Assembly (NCBI GenBank): GCA_029562975.1
Contig: JAKQTR010000053.1
Location: 1-64,000, forward strand
Direction of reading: 5' to 3'
Source: Acidobacteriota bacterium
Lineage (GTDB): Bacteria > Acidobacteriota > Vicinamibacteria > Vicinamibacterales > JAKQTR01
Length of the DNA: 64,000 nt
Of the stretch, positions 38,022 through 47,866 are shown piece by piece (position 1 is the stretch's first letter; the number at the start of each line of letters is the position of its first letter). The position numbers and the translations under genes are program-made. The notes beneath the pieces are model-generated. The model did not search any database, had not been told where the DNA came from, and was given only the letters and a program-made list of their open reading frames with translations.

Positions 38022-38627
38022 CTACCGGAACGAGTAGCCGACGCCAACGATGACGCTGTTGCGGAGGTCGCTCTCGGCCGCGTACGTGCGGTAGGCAATC
38101 AGGCACCGAGCGCCGCTCTCGCGCTGGAACGCGAGGTAGTACTCGAAATAGCCGCCGCCTCGAAATCCCAGTCTCTCCGACGGGCAGTCCTCGCACGCGG
38201 TCTCCCCGATCCAGCTGCCCCCCCGCTCTGCGACGACCGCGAGGCGGCCCCTGGTCACGCCGGCGCGCACCGACGAGCCCCCGCCGACGGGGATGGCCGG
38301 CGTCCTCAGGCCCACGAAAGCCGACCACCCGCCGATCATGCAGCGGCTGTCTTCCCTTCCGCTCTCAGTCCAGACGGTGTACGGCTGGAGATCGGCGACG
38401 CTGTCGAACTGGATGCCGACGCCCGCGGCAAGCGCGAGCGCGGTGAGACCGCCGTCCGCGTTGTCGCCGAAGCCACGGAATCCGATCCCCTCACGAAGGG
38501 CCGCACAGTCGTCGACCGCGGAACTGATGAGCCCAAGCTGGGCGAACCACCCGATCCCCGGGGGATCGGCGGCGAAGGCAGGAGCGGAGCGAGCCAGGAG
38601 CGCGATGACCACGGCGGCACGAAGCAC
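38022..38627 (-). CDS. Putative outer-membrane beta-barrel protein, small
   Basis: I place the start at GTG 38627, which gives a standard signal peptide (LRAAVVIALLARSAPAFA then ADPPG); an ATG at 38741 would add 38 residues before it. The mature protein of about 180 residues is rich in Gly and aromatic residues with alternating pattern (GYFEYYLAFQ, SVIVGVGYSFR) and ends in a barrel-like terminal strand. Four cysteines, including CEDCPSE, may form disulfides. Function unknown. Confidence 0.58.
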   Translation of the reverse strand: MLRAAVVIALLARSAPAFAADPPGIGWFAQLGLISSAVDDCAALREGIGFRGFGDNADGGLTALALAAGVGIQFDSVADLQPYTVWTESGREDSRCMIGGWSAFVGLRTPAIPVGGGSSVRAGVTRGRLAVVAERGGSWIGETACEDCPSERLGFRGGGYFEYYLAFQRESGARCLIAYRTYAAESDLRNSVIVGVGYSFR

Positions 38628-38993
38628 AGCCGGAGCGGGCCGGCACAGGCCCAGGCAACTTCCTGCCGGCGTCGCCTTCAACCCTGGCGCTGACGCCACG
38701 CGGGTGCTCGACACGTCAGCGGCGCCGTGGCCAGCGGCCATCACTCGACCTCCCGACCGTCTGACTTGCCACTCGCACGCCAGCGGCCGACCCGCCATTG
38801 GCGCGAAGCGCCGGGCGCGGGACTGGCGCGTCTTCGGGCCGGATGTCGCCTTGCGAGGTCGGGCGTCCGCTCCGCACCACTTCGGCGCGCGCATCGCCAG
38901 CGTGGCGCACGGGGCGCGCCCTGCGCCGCGCCTGCCGCGGCCGGGAGCCGCGCGGTGCGATACTGGGTGCAGCCCCTGCCGGAAGGAGCAGCC

Positions 38994-39746
38994 GTGGCGG
39001 ACATTCAGCGCTCCAAAGCCAGCTACATCTTCGACGGCCTCACAAGCGGCGTGCTGCCCGAGGAAACGGCCGCGCTCATCCGCTCTCTGATCGCGACGGA
39101 AAGCCTGTATCTGGCGGCGACGCGCGAGATCGCGACGAAGCTGGAGGTCCTGAACGACGAGTTCAAGGCCACGAAGGATCGGAACCCCATCCAGTTCATC
39201 CAGACCAGGGTTAAGACGCCCAAGAGCATCGTGGACAAGCTGCAGCGCCGCGGCCTTCCGATCACGCTGGAGTCCGCGCGGCGTCATCTGACCGACATCG
39301 CGGGCATTCGCGTCGTCTGCTCCTACATCGACGACATCTACCTGATCGCCGCCCTGCTCGTGTCGCAGGATGACATCGCGCTCGTCCGCTTCGCCGACTA
39401 CATCGAGAGCCCGAAGCCGAACGGCTACCGCAGCCTGCACCTCATCGTCACGGTGCCCGTCTTCCTGTCGGAGCGCACCGAGCGCGTCGCGGCCGAAATC
39501 CAGATCCGGACAATCGCCATGGACTTCTGGGCGTCGCTCGATCACGAGCTGTCCTACAAGCTGGACGAGCCGAACCGCGGGACGACGGCGCGGGAGCTCA
39601 GGGACTGCGCCGATCTCATCGCCGGCACCGACCTCCGCATGCAGCGCCTGCACGACATCATTGCCGGGCCTCCCCAGGGCGACCCGAGGGAGCGCTGGAA
39701 GGCCGAGGCGGCGCGCGCCTTCGCACGCGCCGGCCGTTCAGAATAG
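38994..39746 (+). CDS. RelA/SpoT-domain (p)ppGpp synthetase-like protein (small alarmone synthetase type)
   Basis: The 250-residue protein starts at a GTG behind GGAAGGAG. It has the synthetase signatures IQTRVKTPKSIVDKLQRRG, LTDIAGIRVVCSYIDDIY, DYIESPKPNGYRSLHLIV and AEIQIRTIAMDFWASLDHEL. There is no HD hydrolase, TGS or ACT domain, so it resembles single-domain enzymes of the YjbM/RelQ type that make (p)ppGpp from ATP and GDP/GTP. It is convergent with, and overlaps by 9 nt, a barrel gene. Confidence 0.85.
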   Translation: MADIQRSKASYIFDGLTSGVLPEETAALIRSLIATESLYLAATREIATKLEVLNDEFKATKDRNPIQFIQTRVKTPKSIVDKLQRRGLPITLESARRHLTDIAGIRVVCSYIDDIYLIAALLVSQDDIALVRFADYIESPKPNGYRSLHLIVTVPVFLSERTERVAAEIQIRTIAMDFWASLDHELSYKLDEPNRGTTARELRDCADLIAGTDLRMQRLHDIIAGPPQGDPRERWKAEAARAFARAGRSE

Positions 39747-40667
39747 GAACAGCTTCAGGCCGGCGAAGGCGTGCCAGGGCGTCCCTCGCAGCTCGAGCGG
39801 CTGGCCGTCGAGGGCGAGCTTCACGTCGGCCAGCTCCGGCGCCCACGCGTCCTCGCTCGGATCGACGAGGCCGGCCGCTTCGACCGGCACGGAACGGCCG
39901 GGCGTCAGCGGCACGCGGACACCGACGGCGAGGGCGACGCGCCCGGACATTGCAACGTGGACGTCGGCGCCGAGGTAGGGGCTGTAGAGGCGCTCGCCTG
40001 CCGCCGGGCGAAGGCGGGCGCGGTGCCGCACGGAGAAGAGCGTCGAGTGGCCGCCCAGGACGAACTGCTGGTAGCCGGCGCTCTCGATCTCGCCGGTCAA
40101 CCGCCCGATTTCCACGCCCCCGGCAATCGTGCCGCCAACAGGCCGCCCCGCGCCCCAGCGCACGACGCCCCCGAGGGCCACCGAGCGCCGCCGCAGCTGG
40201 CCGGCCGTCGCGGCCCACGGATCGGACCGCTCGTAGGTGCCCTCACGCGGCTGGTAGTCGGGCGGGGGACGGGATATGTACCTTAGGAACGCGTGGAAGT
40301 CGCCGTTTGCGCCGCCGATGTCCGCCGAGCGCGTCGAGAACGCCGCCTGGATGCCGAAGACGCGGGACACGAAGAGGTTGAGGCCGGTGTCGAGGCCGAA
40401 GGCCGTGCCCGTGTCGACGGCGAGGATCTGGTTCGCGCGGCTCTCGAGCGGCGTGCCCCCAAGGCGGAAGGGCGGCGCGTAGGCGATCTCGATCGCGCTG
40501 CCGCTTGTCGGCGCGCCGACGGCGAAGGCGCCCCAGATCTCGGCGCGCGGCGGAGCGGCCGAGCCGGGCTGGGCCAGCGCCGTTCCCGGGAGCCAGAGCG
40601 CGGCCAGCGCCGCGCACGCACTCGCGACCGCCCGCACGAGCGGCCCGCTCGAAACGCCACCTGTCAT
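39738..40667 (-). CDS. Putative outer-membrane beta-barrel protein
   Basis: The 309-residue protein has a signal peptide (VASACAALAALWLPGTALAQ). The mature chain shows amphipathic strands (FGIQAAFSTRS, DFHAFLRYIS, YSPYLGADVHVAM, VALAVGVRVPL) and ends in HAFAGLKLFLF, with the terminal Phe typical of BAM-inserted barrels. No porin family is recognised. The 3' end overlaps the (p)ppGpp synthetase gene by 9 nt. Confidence 0.65.
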   Translation of the reverse strand: MTGGVSSGPLVRAVASACAALAALWLPGTALAQPGSAAPPRAEIWGAFAVGAPTSGSAIEIAYAPPFRLGGTPLESRANQILAVDTGTAFGLDTGLNLFVSRVFGIQAAFSTRSADIGGANGDFHAFLRYISRPPPDYQPREGTYERSDPWAATAGQLRRRSVALGGVVRWGAGRPVGGTIAGGVEIGRLTGEIESAGYQQFVLGGHSTLFSVRHRARLRPAAGERLYSPYLGADVHVAMSGRVALAVGVRVPLTPGRSVPVEAAGLVDPSEDAWAPELADVKLALDGQPLELRGTPWHAFAGLKLFLF

Positions 40668-40772
40668 GGCCGTCTTCCCTCGATCCCGACACCACGCGTC
40701 AGGTGCGGCGCGGACGACGACCCGGATGGGCGCGCCGCCAGCGCGCTCGTCATCATCGGGATCCCGAGCAGT

Positions 40773-41945
40773 CTACACCAGGAGCCTCCACGTCGCCTGG
40801 CGCAGGACAGCCATCGGACTGGCCGCCATCGCCTCGTACCACACCGTCAGCAGCGAGCCGTCTGCGAGCTCGACCGTGCTGGGGTATCCGAGGTCTCCCG
40901 ACGCGCCGTCCCCCGAAATCGTCATCGGGGCCGACCACGTGCGCCCGTCGTCCGCGCTGATCCTGGCTTGGTTTCCGAATGGCGGGCGGCGGTAGCCGTA
41001 CGTCATGAGCAGTCGCCCGTCCCGCAGCCGCAGCAGGTGAGACGGCAGGCCCCATACGCCGATGGGACGCGGCACGCTCCACGTGCGTCCGCCGTCGGCG
41101 GACTCCGACTGCAGGGTCTCGCGATCGTTCGCGCTGTTCTGGTTGCGGAGCTGGACGACGAGCCGCCCGCTGGTACATTCGGCGGCGTGGAGCTCGTGGT
41201 AATTGGCGGCATCGTCGCCGGGCCTGGTCGGGATTTCCGCCAGCCAGCGCCACGTCAACCCGTCGTCGAGCGACTCGCACACGCCGACCCGCCTGGCGCC
41301 CGTCCAAAGCTCCTTGCCGGCGTACAGCAGGCGTCCGTCGCGAAGCTGGATGGGCCCGTGCGGACTGTTGACGATGCTCGAGTAGCGTGGCGACCAGGTC
41401 CGGCCGCCGTCGGTTGAGCGGATCATCCACTGGCCCAGCTCCGCGTGCCGCAGCTCGGAACCGAGACGGGCCTGCGCCGCCTGCCAGCGGCGCAGCCTGG
41501 CGGGGTCCCACGTCCCGTCGGCCTCGGCCCTGGCCAGGACCGGCTCGTACGCCAGCGACGTGAACGTGGTCACCACGAGCGTGCCCTTGGCCGTCTCGAG
41601 GATCCCTGCGTCGCGGTCGTCGATGTCGCCGTCCAGCAGGGTCCGCGGCCAGCCCCATGACCTCCCTTCGTCATGGGAGGCGAACAGATCCACCCGCCCG
41701 AACGGGCACACGTGCTGCTCCCGACCGCCGGAACAGACGACGAGCAGGCCGCCGTTCGAGCGCCGGATCGCGGTCGGCCAGCCGTGGTAATGCTGCGTGT
41801 CGAGGCTGATGACTTTCGTCTCCAGCACCTCGGCGCGCGGCAGGCCCTGCGCGCGAGCGAGCCCGCGCAGGGCGATGCCGGCGGCGGCGGCGGCCGATTG
41901 CGAGAGGAACCGGCGGCGAGACGCCCGTGGCGCATCATCGAGCAT
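40773..41945 (-). CDS. Tat-exported sialidase-like (GH33-type) BNR repeat protein
   Basis: The 390-residue protein begins with a Tat-type signal (ASRRRFLSQSAAAAAGIAL). Five Asp boxes are visible (SHDEGRSWG, STDGGRTWS, SLDDGLTWR, SADGGRTWS, SADDGRTWS) in a six-bladed propeller of the expected length. The N-terminal Arg of the catalytic triad may be in GWPTAIRRSNG and a later Arg in VVQLRNQNS. It may act on sialic acid or another ulosonic acid at the cell surface, but exo-sialidase activity is not proven by these motifs. Confidence 0.72.
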   Translation of the reverse strand: MLDDAPRASRRRFLSQSAAAAAGIALRGLARAQGLPRAEVLETKVISLDTQHYHGWPTAIRRSNGGLLVVCSGGREQHVCPFGRVDLFASHDEGRSWGWPRTLLDGDIDDRDAGILETAKGTLVVTTFTSLAYEPVLARAEADGTWDPARLRRWQAAQARLGSELRHAELGQWMIRSTDGGRTWSPRYSSIVNSPHGPIQLRDGRLLYAGKELWTGARRVGVCESLDDGLTWRWLAEIPTRPGDDAANYHELHAAECTSGRLVVQLRNQNSANDRETLQSESADGGRTWSVPRPIGVWGLPSHLLRLRDGRLLMTYGYRRPPFGNQARISADDGRTWSAPMTISGDGASGDLGYPSTVELADGSLLTVWYEAMAASPMAVLRQATWRLLV

Positions 41946-42015
41946 GGGTATCCGTCCTGTGAACCCGGCCGGTGCGGGCCCGTTTCGCATCCGGAGGGCG
42001 CGCCGCGCGCGCGGC

Positions 42016-43410
42016 TCAGACGCCGCCGCCCAGCACCTTGTAGAGCGTAACGAGGTTCGCCTGCTCGGCCAGGCGCACGCCGACCAGCGCCTGCTGCGCC
42101 GAGATGAGCGCCCGCTGCGCGACGAGCACGCCGAGGTAGCCGTCGAGGCCGGCTTTGTAGCGCGCCTCGGACAGGCGGGAGGTTTCCGCAAGAGCCTTGA
42201 CGAGCGCTTCCTGGGCCTCGCGCTGGCTCACCAGCGTCCGCCGGAGCGTCAGCGCGTTGGAGGCCTCGGCGAAGGCCTGCTGGATGCCCTTTTCGTAGCG
42301 CGCCACCGCGAGTTCGCGGTCGACCCTCGCCACCCTGACCTTCGCGGCGATCGCCCCGGAGTTGAAGATGGGCTGCGTGATCTGGGGAACGAAACTCCAC
42401 GTGCCCGTCCCCGACCCGACGAGATCGGACAGTTCGGAACTGGAGATCCCCAGGCCGGCCGTGAGCGAGATGCGCGGGAAGAACGCCGCGCGGGCCGCGC
42501 CGATGTTCGCGTTGGCGGCGCGGAGCTGGTGCTCGGCCGACAGGATGTCCGGCCGCCGAAGGAGCACGTCGGAGCTCACGCCGGCCGAGATCGGCCGGGG
42601 CGGGCTGACCTCGGACAGGCCGCCAGCCAGGAGGCCGGGATCGATCGGCGCTCCGGCAAGCACCTGCAGCGCGCTGAGGTCGAGGTCCACCAGGGCCGTG
42701 TAGCGGGCGACGTCGGCCCGCGCCGCTTCCACCTGGCTCCGGACCTGATTCAGCTCGAGATCCGAGGCCACGCCGAGGTCGCGGCTCTTCTGGATGAGGG
42801 CCAGCGCCGCCTGCTGCGCGTCAAGGGTCGCCCGCGAGAGCGCGAGGCTGTCCGCGTCGGCGGCCCGCTGGAGCCAGGCCTGGGCGACTGATGCGACCAG
42901 GGCCAGCTGTGCCGCGCGCCCCGCCTGCTCGGTGGCGAGATACTGGTCGAGCGCCGCGGCCGTCAGGCTGCGGACGCGGCCGAAGACGTCCAGTTCCCAT
43001 CCCGACACACCGAGCGCCACGGTGTACTGCGCCGCGGTGTACGCCTGCCCGTCGCGCGCGACGCTGCCGGGAATGCGCTGCTGCGAGACGGTGGCGCCCG
43101 CGCTCACAGACGGGACCCGGTCGGCTCGCTGAACGCGGTACAGGGCCTCCGCCCGGTCGATGTTGAGCATCGCCGCGCGCAGATCCCGATTGTTGGCGAG
43201 GGCCTGCGCGACGACCGCCCTGAGGCGTGCGTCGGTGTAGTACTCCTCCCAGGGGACGTCCGGCGGCTGCGGCGCGTCGGGGCCAGCCGGCTGGGTTCCC
43301 GGGAACGCGGACGGCACGGGAGACGCCGGGCGGACGTACTGCGGTTTGAGCGAGCAGCCGCCGACGGCCAGCACCGCAGCCGAGACGGCCAACGCCAGTG
43401 TGCGACGCAT
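42016..43410 (-). CDS. RND efflux outer-membrane lipoprotein (NodT/OprM family)
   Basis: The 464-residue protein has a lipobox (AVLAVGGC, Cys19) and the two repeats of TolC-like proteins: VPWEEYYTDARLRAVVAQAL with NNRDLRAA, and LLRRPDILSAEHQLRAANANIGAARAAFFP with ISLTAG. It starts 2 nt after the stop of the RND pump gene. It forms the outer-membrane channel of the tripartite pump encoded upstream. Confidence 0.92.
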   Translation of the reverse strand: MRRTLALAVSAAVLAVGGCSLKPQYVRPASPVPSAFPGTQPAGPDAPQPPDVPWEEYYTDARLRAVVAQALANNRDLRAAMLNIDRAEALYRVQRADRVPSVSAGATVSQQRIPGSVARDGQAYTAAQYTVALGVSGWELDVFGRVRSLTAAALDQYLATEQAGRAAQLALVASVAQAWLQRAADADSLALSRATLDAQQAALALIQKSRDLGVASDLELNQVRSQVEAARADVARYTALVDLDLSALQVLAGAPIDPGLLAGGLSEVSPPRPISAGVSSDVLLRRPDILSAEHQLRAANANIGAARAAFFPRISLTAGLGISSSELSDLVGSGTGTWSFVPQITQPIFNSGAIAAKVRVARVDRELAVARYEKGIQQAFAEASNALTLRRTLVSQREAQEALVKALAETSRLSEARYKAGLDGYLGVLVAQRALISAQQALVGVRLAEQANLVTLYKVLGGGV

Positions 43411-43412
43411 GG

Positions 43413-46400
43413 CTAGCGGACCTCCGGGGCGGCCTTGGCGGCCGCCGCCGCGCCGCGCCCTGGTTCGGCCTTCGCTCCGCCGCCGAGCAGGCGAACGACG
43501 AAGACGTAGAACAGCGGAATGAAGAAGATCGCCAGGAACGTGGCGGTGAGCATCCCGCCGAGGACGCTCGTGCCGATGGCCTTCTGCGCGCCTGCGCCGG
43601 CCCCGCCTGCGATGGCAAGCGGCAGCACGCCGAAGCCGAAGGCCAGCGACGTCATGACGATCGGGCGCAGGCGCAGCTTGGCGCCCTCGATCGTGGCCTC
43701 GACGAGCCCCGTTCCCGCGGCCTGCTGGCGCTGGGCGAACTGCACGATCAGGATGGCGTTCTTGGTCGTCAGGCCCAGCACGGTGAGCAGGCCGATCTGG
43801 AAGTAGACGTCGCTCGGGAGGCCGCGGAGCGTCGAGGCCAGGACGCTGCCGATGACGCCCAGCGGCAGCGCGAGCAGGATCGAGATCGGCACGGTCCAGC
43901 TCTCGTAGAGGGCGGCCAGCACCAGGAAGATGACCAGCACGGAGAAGAAGTACAGGAGCCCGGCCTGCGACTGGGCCATGTGCTCCTGGTACGACAGGCC
44001 CGTCCACTGGAAGGCGATGCCGGCGGGCAGCTTCGCGGTGAGCTCCTCCATCGCCTGCATCGCCTCGCCGGAGCTGTGCCCCGGGGCCGGCTCGCCCTGG
44101 ATGTTCATGGCGGGCACGGCGTTGTACCGCTCCAGCCTGGGAGGACCGTAAACCCAGCGGCCGGACGCCACCGCCGAGAACGGCACGAGGCGTCCGGCGG
44201 TGTTGCGGACGTGCAGGCGCTCGAGATCGGTCGGGAGCATGCGGAACGGGGCGTCGGCCTGCGCGTAGACGCGCTTCACTCGTCCGCCCTGCACGAAGTC
44301 GTTGACGTACGCGCTGCCGAACGCCGCCGACAGGTAGCCGTAGATCGAGTTGACGGGCACGCCCAGCGTCCCAGCCCGCTCCCAGTCGATGTCCACCTTG
44401 TACTGGGGCACGTCCGGCATGCCGTTGGGCCTCACCCGCGCGAGCCGCGGGTCTCCGGCCGCCATACGGATGAGCTGGTCCCGCGCCCGGAGGAGCGCCT
44501 CGTGGCCGAGGCCGCCGCGATCCTGAAGCATGAAGTCGAAGCCGGTCGCGGAGCCCAGCTCGACGACGGGCGGCGGAGGCACCACGTAGATGCTGGCTTC
44601 CTTGATGCGCGAGAGCGCGCCCATGCCGCGCCGCGCCACGTCCTTCGCGCTCAGTCCGGGTTTCCGCCTGAGATCCCAGTCCTTGAGCCTGATGTAGGCC
44701 ATCGACTGGTTCTGGCCGCGCCCCGCCATGCCGATGCCCGCCACGCCCATGAAGGACTCGACGGCGTCCGGCTCGCTGCCGGCGAAGTAGGCCCGGGCCC
44801 GCGCGAGCACCGCCTCGGTCTGCTCGAGCGTGGCGCCGACGGGCAGCTGGACGATTCCCATCAGGTTGCCCTGGTCCTCGTCCGGGAGGTAGCCGGTGGG
44901 CATCCGCGAGAAGAGCACGACGAGGCCCCCGACAATCACCGCGAACACCAGCGCGTAGGGCAGCTTCCGCCGCAGGATGTGCGCCACGGCCCCCCTGTAG
45001 GCGTCGCGCCCGCGGTAGAAGCCGCGGTCGAACCAGAGGAAGAACGGCCGGAAGAGGCGGAACCCGCTCGGCGCGGCTTCGTGGCCCTCCGCCACCGGCT
45101 TCAGCAGCGACGCGCACAGCACGGGCGACAGGACGAGGGCCACCACCACGGACAGTAGCATCGACACGATGATCGTCACCGAGAACTGGCGGTAGATGAC
45201 GCCCGTCGATCCGGGGAAGAACATCATCGGCCCGAAGACCGCCGCCAGCACGAGGCCGATGCCGATGAGGGCGCTCGTGATCTCGTCCATCGACTGCCGC
45301 GTGGCCTCCTTGGGGGACAGCCCCTTCTCGCTCATGACCCGTTCCACGTTCTCGACCACCACGATGGCGTCGTCCACGAGGAGGCCGATGGCGAGGACCA
45401 TGCCGAACATCGTCAGCATGTTGATTGAGTACCCCATCGCCCAGAGGGCCCCGAAGGTGCCGAGCAGCACGACCGGCACGGCGATGGTGGGCACCAGCGT
45501 CGCCCGGAGGTTCCCGAGGAACAGGAAGATGACGAGGAAGACGAGGACGATGGCCTCAAAGAGCGTCTTGACGACCTCGGCGATGGCGACGCGGACAAAG
45601 GGCGTCGTGTCCATCGGGTAGATGACCCGCATCCCCTTTGGGAAGTACTTCGAGAGATCGTCCATGGCGGCCTTGATGCCGCTGGCGGTCTCGAGCGCAT
45701 TCGCGCCCGCCTCCTGCCGGATGGCCAGCATGGCCGCCGGCTGCCCGTTGTACTGCCCGCGGATGTCGGCCATTTCGGTGCCGAGCTCCGTGCGCCCCAC
45801 GTCGCGCACGCGCACGACGGACCCGTCCGGGTTCGTCCGGAGCGGGATGGCGGCGAATTCCTCGGGGGTGACGAGCAGCGACTGCACGAGGATCGACGCG
45901 TTGAGCCGCTGGCCCGGCACCGCGGGCGCGCCGCCCAGCTGGCCGGCCGACACCTCGGCGTTGTACGTGCGGACGGCAGCGGTCACGTCGCTCGCCGTCA
46001 TCCCGTACTTCGTGAGGCGGTCCGGGTCGAGCCAGATCCGCATCGCGTAGCCCGAGCCCATGACCTCCACTTCGCCGACGCCCGGCACCCGGGCCAGAAC
46101 GGCCTCGACGGTGGAGACCGCGTAGTCGGCCAGGTCCTCGACCCGCACGCCCGGCTCGTCGGAGGTGAGGCCGACCATCATCAGGTAGTTGCGCGTGGAC
46201 TTGCTGACGGTCAGGCCCCGGCTCTGCACCACGTCCGGCAGCGCGGGAATGGCCAGCTGGAGCTTGTTCTGCACCTTGGCCCAGGCAAGGTCCGGGTCGG
46301 TCCCAGGCGCGAACGTCAGGGTGAGATTCGCCGACCCGGAGGCGTCGGCCGTCGCGCTCATGTACAGCATCCGATCGAGGCCCGTCATCTTCTGCTCGAT

Positions 46401-46595
46401 GATCTGGACCACGCTGTCCTCGACCGTCTTGGCCGAGGCGCCGGGGTACATCGCGCGGATCGAGATCGAGGGCGGCGCGATCGGCGGGTACTGGGAGATC
46501 GGGAGGTTGTAGATCGCCAGGACGCCGCTGAGCATCATCGCGATGGCGATGACCCAGGCGAAGACCGGGCGGTCGATGAAGAACCTGGGAAGCAT
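43413..46595 (-). CDS. RND multidrug efflux transporter, HAE-1 family (AcrB-like)
   Basis: The 1060-residue inner-membrane pump begins MLPRFFIDRPVFAWVIAIAM and has twelve transmembrane segments and two large periplasmic loops. The proton-relay aspartates are present in IGLLVDDAIVVVENVERVM, and the relay Lys of helix 10 is in LGLTTKNAILIVQFA. Family motifs such as MSATADASGSANLTLTFAPGT (first 20 residues of it quoted loosely by position 80-101) agree with AcrB/MexB. It lies between its fusion protein and its outer-membrane partner. Confidence 0.95.
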   Translation of the reverse strand: MLPRFFIDRPVFAWVIAIAMMLSGVLAIYNLPISQYPPIAPPSISIRAMYPGASAKTVEDSVVQIIEQKMTGLDRMLYMSATADASGSANLTLTFAPGTDPDLAWAKVQNKLQLAIPALPDVVQSRGLTVSKSTRNYLMMVGLTSDEPGVRVEDLADYAVSTVEAVLARVPGVGEVEVMGSGYAMRIWLDPDRLTKYGMTASDVTAAVRTYNAEVSAGQLGGAPAVPGQRLNASILVQSLLVTPEEFAAIPLRTNPDGSVVRVRDVGRTELGTEMADIRGQYNGQPAAMLAIRQEAGANALETASGIKAAMDDLSKYFPKGMRVIYPMDTTPFVRVAIAEVVKTLFEAIVLVFLVIFLFLGNLRATLVPTIAVPVVLLGTFGALWAMGYSINMLTMFGMVLAIGLLVDDAIVVVENVERVMSEKGLSPKEATRQSMDEITSALIGIGLVLAAVFGPMMFFPGSTGVIYRQFSVTIIVSMLLSVVVALVLSPVLCASLLKPVAEGHEAAPSGFRLFRPFFLWFDRGFYRGRDAYRGAVAHILRRKLPYALVFAVIVGGLVVLFSRMPTGYLPDEDQGNLMGIVQLPVGATLEQTEAVLARARAYFAGSEPDAVESFMGVAGIGMAGRGQNQSMAYIRLKDWDLRRKPGLSAKDVARRGMGALSRIKEASIYVVPPPPVVELGSATGFDFMLQDRGGLGHEALLRARDQLIRMAAGDPRLARVRPNGMPDVPQYKVDIDWERAGTLGVPVNSIYGYLSAAFGSAYVNDFVQGGRVKRVYAQADAPFRMLPTDLERLHVRNTAGRLVPFSAVASGRWVYGPPRLERYNAVPAMNIQGEPAPGHSSGEAMQAMEELTAKLPAGIAFQWTGLSYQEHMAQSQAGLLYFFSVLVIFLVLAALYESWTVPISILLALPLGVIGSVLASTLRGLPSDVYFQIGLLTVLGLTTKNAILIVQFAQRQQAAGTGLVEATIEGAKLRLRPIVMTSLAFGFGVLPLAIAGGAGAGAQKAIGTSVLGGMLTATFLAIFFIPLFYVFVVRLLGGGAKAEPGRGAAAAAKAAPEVR

Positions 46596-46604
46596 CGCGT
46601 CCCC

Positions 46605-47855
46605 CTACTTCGCCGGGCCGGCGGCGGCCGGACGGCCGGATGCCGCGGCAGCGGGCGGGGGCATGCCCGGCGCCCCGGAGGCGGGACCCGCGGCCGGGCT
46701 TGGCGCGACCGGCTGCACGGGCATGCCGGGCTGGATCCGCTGAAGCCCGTCCACGATGATGCGATCGCCGTCGGCGAGACCCGAAGTCACGAGCCATCGG
46801 TCGCCGATGGCCCGTCCGAGGACGAGCGGCCGCACGGCGGCCGTGCCGGCCTCGTCGACAACCAGGGCGCTGGCATTGCCCCTGGCGTCGCGGGTCACGC
46901 CCTGCTGCGGGGCCAGAATCGCCTGCTCGAGCACGCCCTCTTCGACAATCGCCCGGACGAACATGCCGGGCAGCAGGAGCGCGTCGGGGTTCGGGAAGAC
47001 CATACGCAGGACCACGGAGCCAGTCGTCGGGTCCACGGTGACGTCGCGGAACTCGAGCCGGCCCTGCCGGGGGTACGGCGTGCCGTCCTCGAGCAGGAGC
47101 CGCACCTGGCTCTGCGACCGCCCGGTGTGCGTGAGCTGGCCGCTCTCGAGGTTCCTGCGCAGGCGCAGGAGTTCGGCGCTGGACTGCGTGACGTCCACGT
47201 AGATCGGATCGAGCTGCTGGATGGTGACGAGCGGCGTCGGCTGGTAGGCGCTGACCAGCGCCCCTGGCGTGACCGCCGACCGGCCCGTCCGCCCCGAGAT
47301 CGGAGCCTTGAGCGGCGTGTAGGACAGGTTGATCCGCGCGGTCTCGACCGAGGCGCGAGCCGACGCGATGCTCGCCTCGGCGCGCGCCAGCGCGGCGTTG
47401 GCCTCGTCGGCGTCCTGCTGGCCGACGGCGTGAACGGCCACGAGCTCGTTGAGGCGCTCCGCGCGGGACCGCGCGGGCGGCAGGTTCGCCTCAGCCACGG
47501 CGAGGGCGGCCTTGGCCTGCTCGAACGCGGCCTCGTAGGGCGCCGGGTCGATCTGGTACAGGAGTGCGCCCTTCTGGACCGTCGAGCCCTCGACGAAGCG
47601 CCGCTCCTGGATGATGCCGTTCACCTGCGGGCGCACGTCGGCGATCAGATAGGCGGCGGTCCGGCCGGGCAGCTCGGTCGTCAGCACCACCCGCTCGGCG
47701 CGCAGGGTCACGACGCCGACCTCGATCGGGCCGCCCGGCCCGGCGCCCCTGCCGGCATGAGGCGGCTGCCCTGCAGCAGAGGCCGCGGGCTTGCCGCACG
47801 CGGCCGCGAGCAGGGCCGCGCCGGCGAGGAGGCCGAGGATCATCTGTCGCTTCAT
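46605..47855 (-). CDS. RND efflux membrane fusion lipoprotein (AcrA/MexA-like)
   Basis: The 416-residue protein has a lipobox (LLAAACGK). It shows the lipoyl-like domain (VRPQVNGIIQERRFVEGSTV, KGALLYQIDPAPYEAA), the helical hairpin (QAKAALAVAEANLPPARSRA) and the beta-barrel (INLSYTPLKAPISGRTGRS). ATG 47855 follows GGAGA; an ATG at 47867 overlapping the TetR stop is also possible. The C-terminal tail of about 35 residues is Pro/Ala-rich. Confidence 0.92.
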   Translation of the reverse strand: MKRQMILGLLAGAALLAAACGKPAASAAGQPPHAGRGAGPGGPIEVGVVTLRAERVVLTTELPGRTAAYLIADVRPQVNGIIQERRFVEGSTVQKGALLYQIDPAPYEAAFEQAKAALAVAEANLPPARSRAERLNELVAVHAVGQQDADEANAALARAEASIASARASVETARINLSYTPLKAPISGRTGRSAVTPGALVSAYQPTPLVTIQQLDPIYVDVTQSSAELLRLRRNLESGQLTHTGRSQSQVRLLLEDGTPYPRQGRLEFRDVTVDPTTGSVVLRMVFPNPDALLLPGMFVRAIVEEGVLEQAILAPQQGVTRDARGNASALVVDEAGTAAVRPLVLGRAIGDRWLVTSGLADGDRIIVDGLQRIQPGMPVQPVAPSPAAGPASGAPGMPPPAAAASGRPAAAGPAK

Positions 47856-47866
47856 GGCTGTCTCCA

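Noticed and set aside
42016-45117. 1033-codon minus-strand open frame suggesting a fused efflux protein
   Set aside because: Only the part from 43410 downward encodes the outer-membrane lipoprotein; the upstream part is a shadow of the RND pump gene in another frame.
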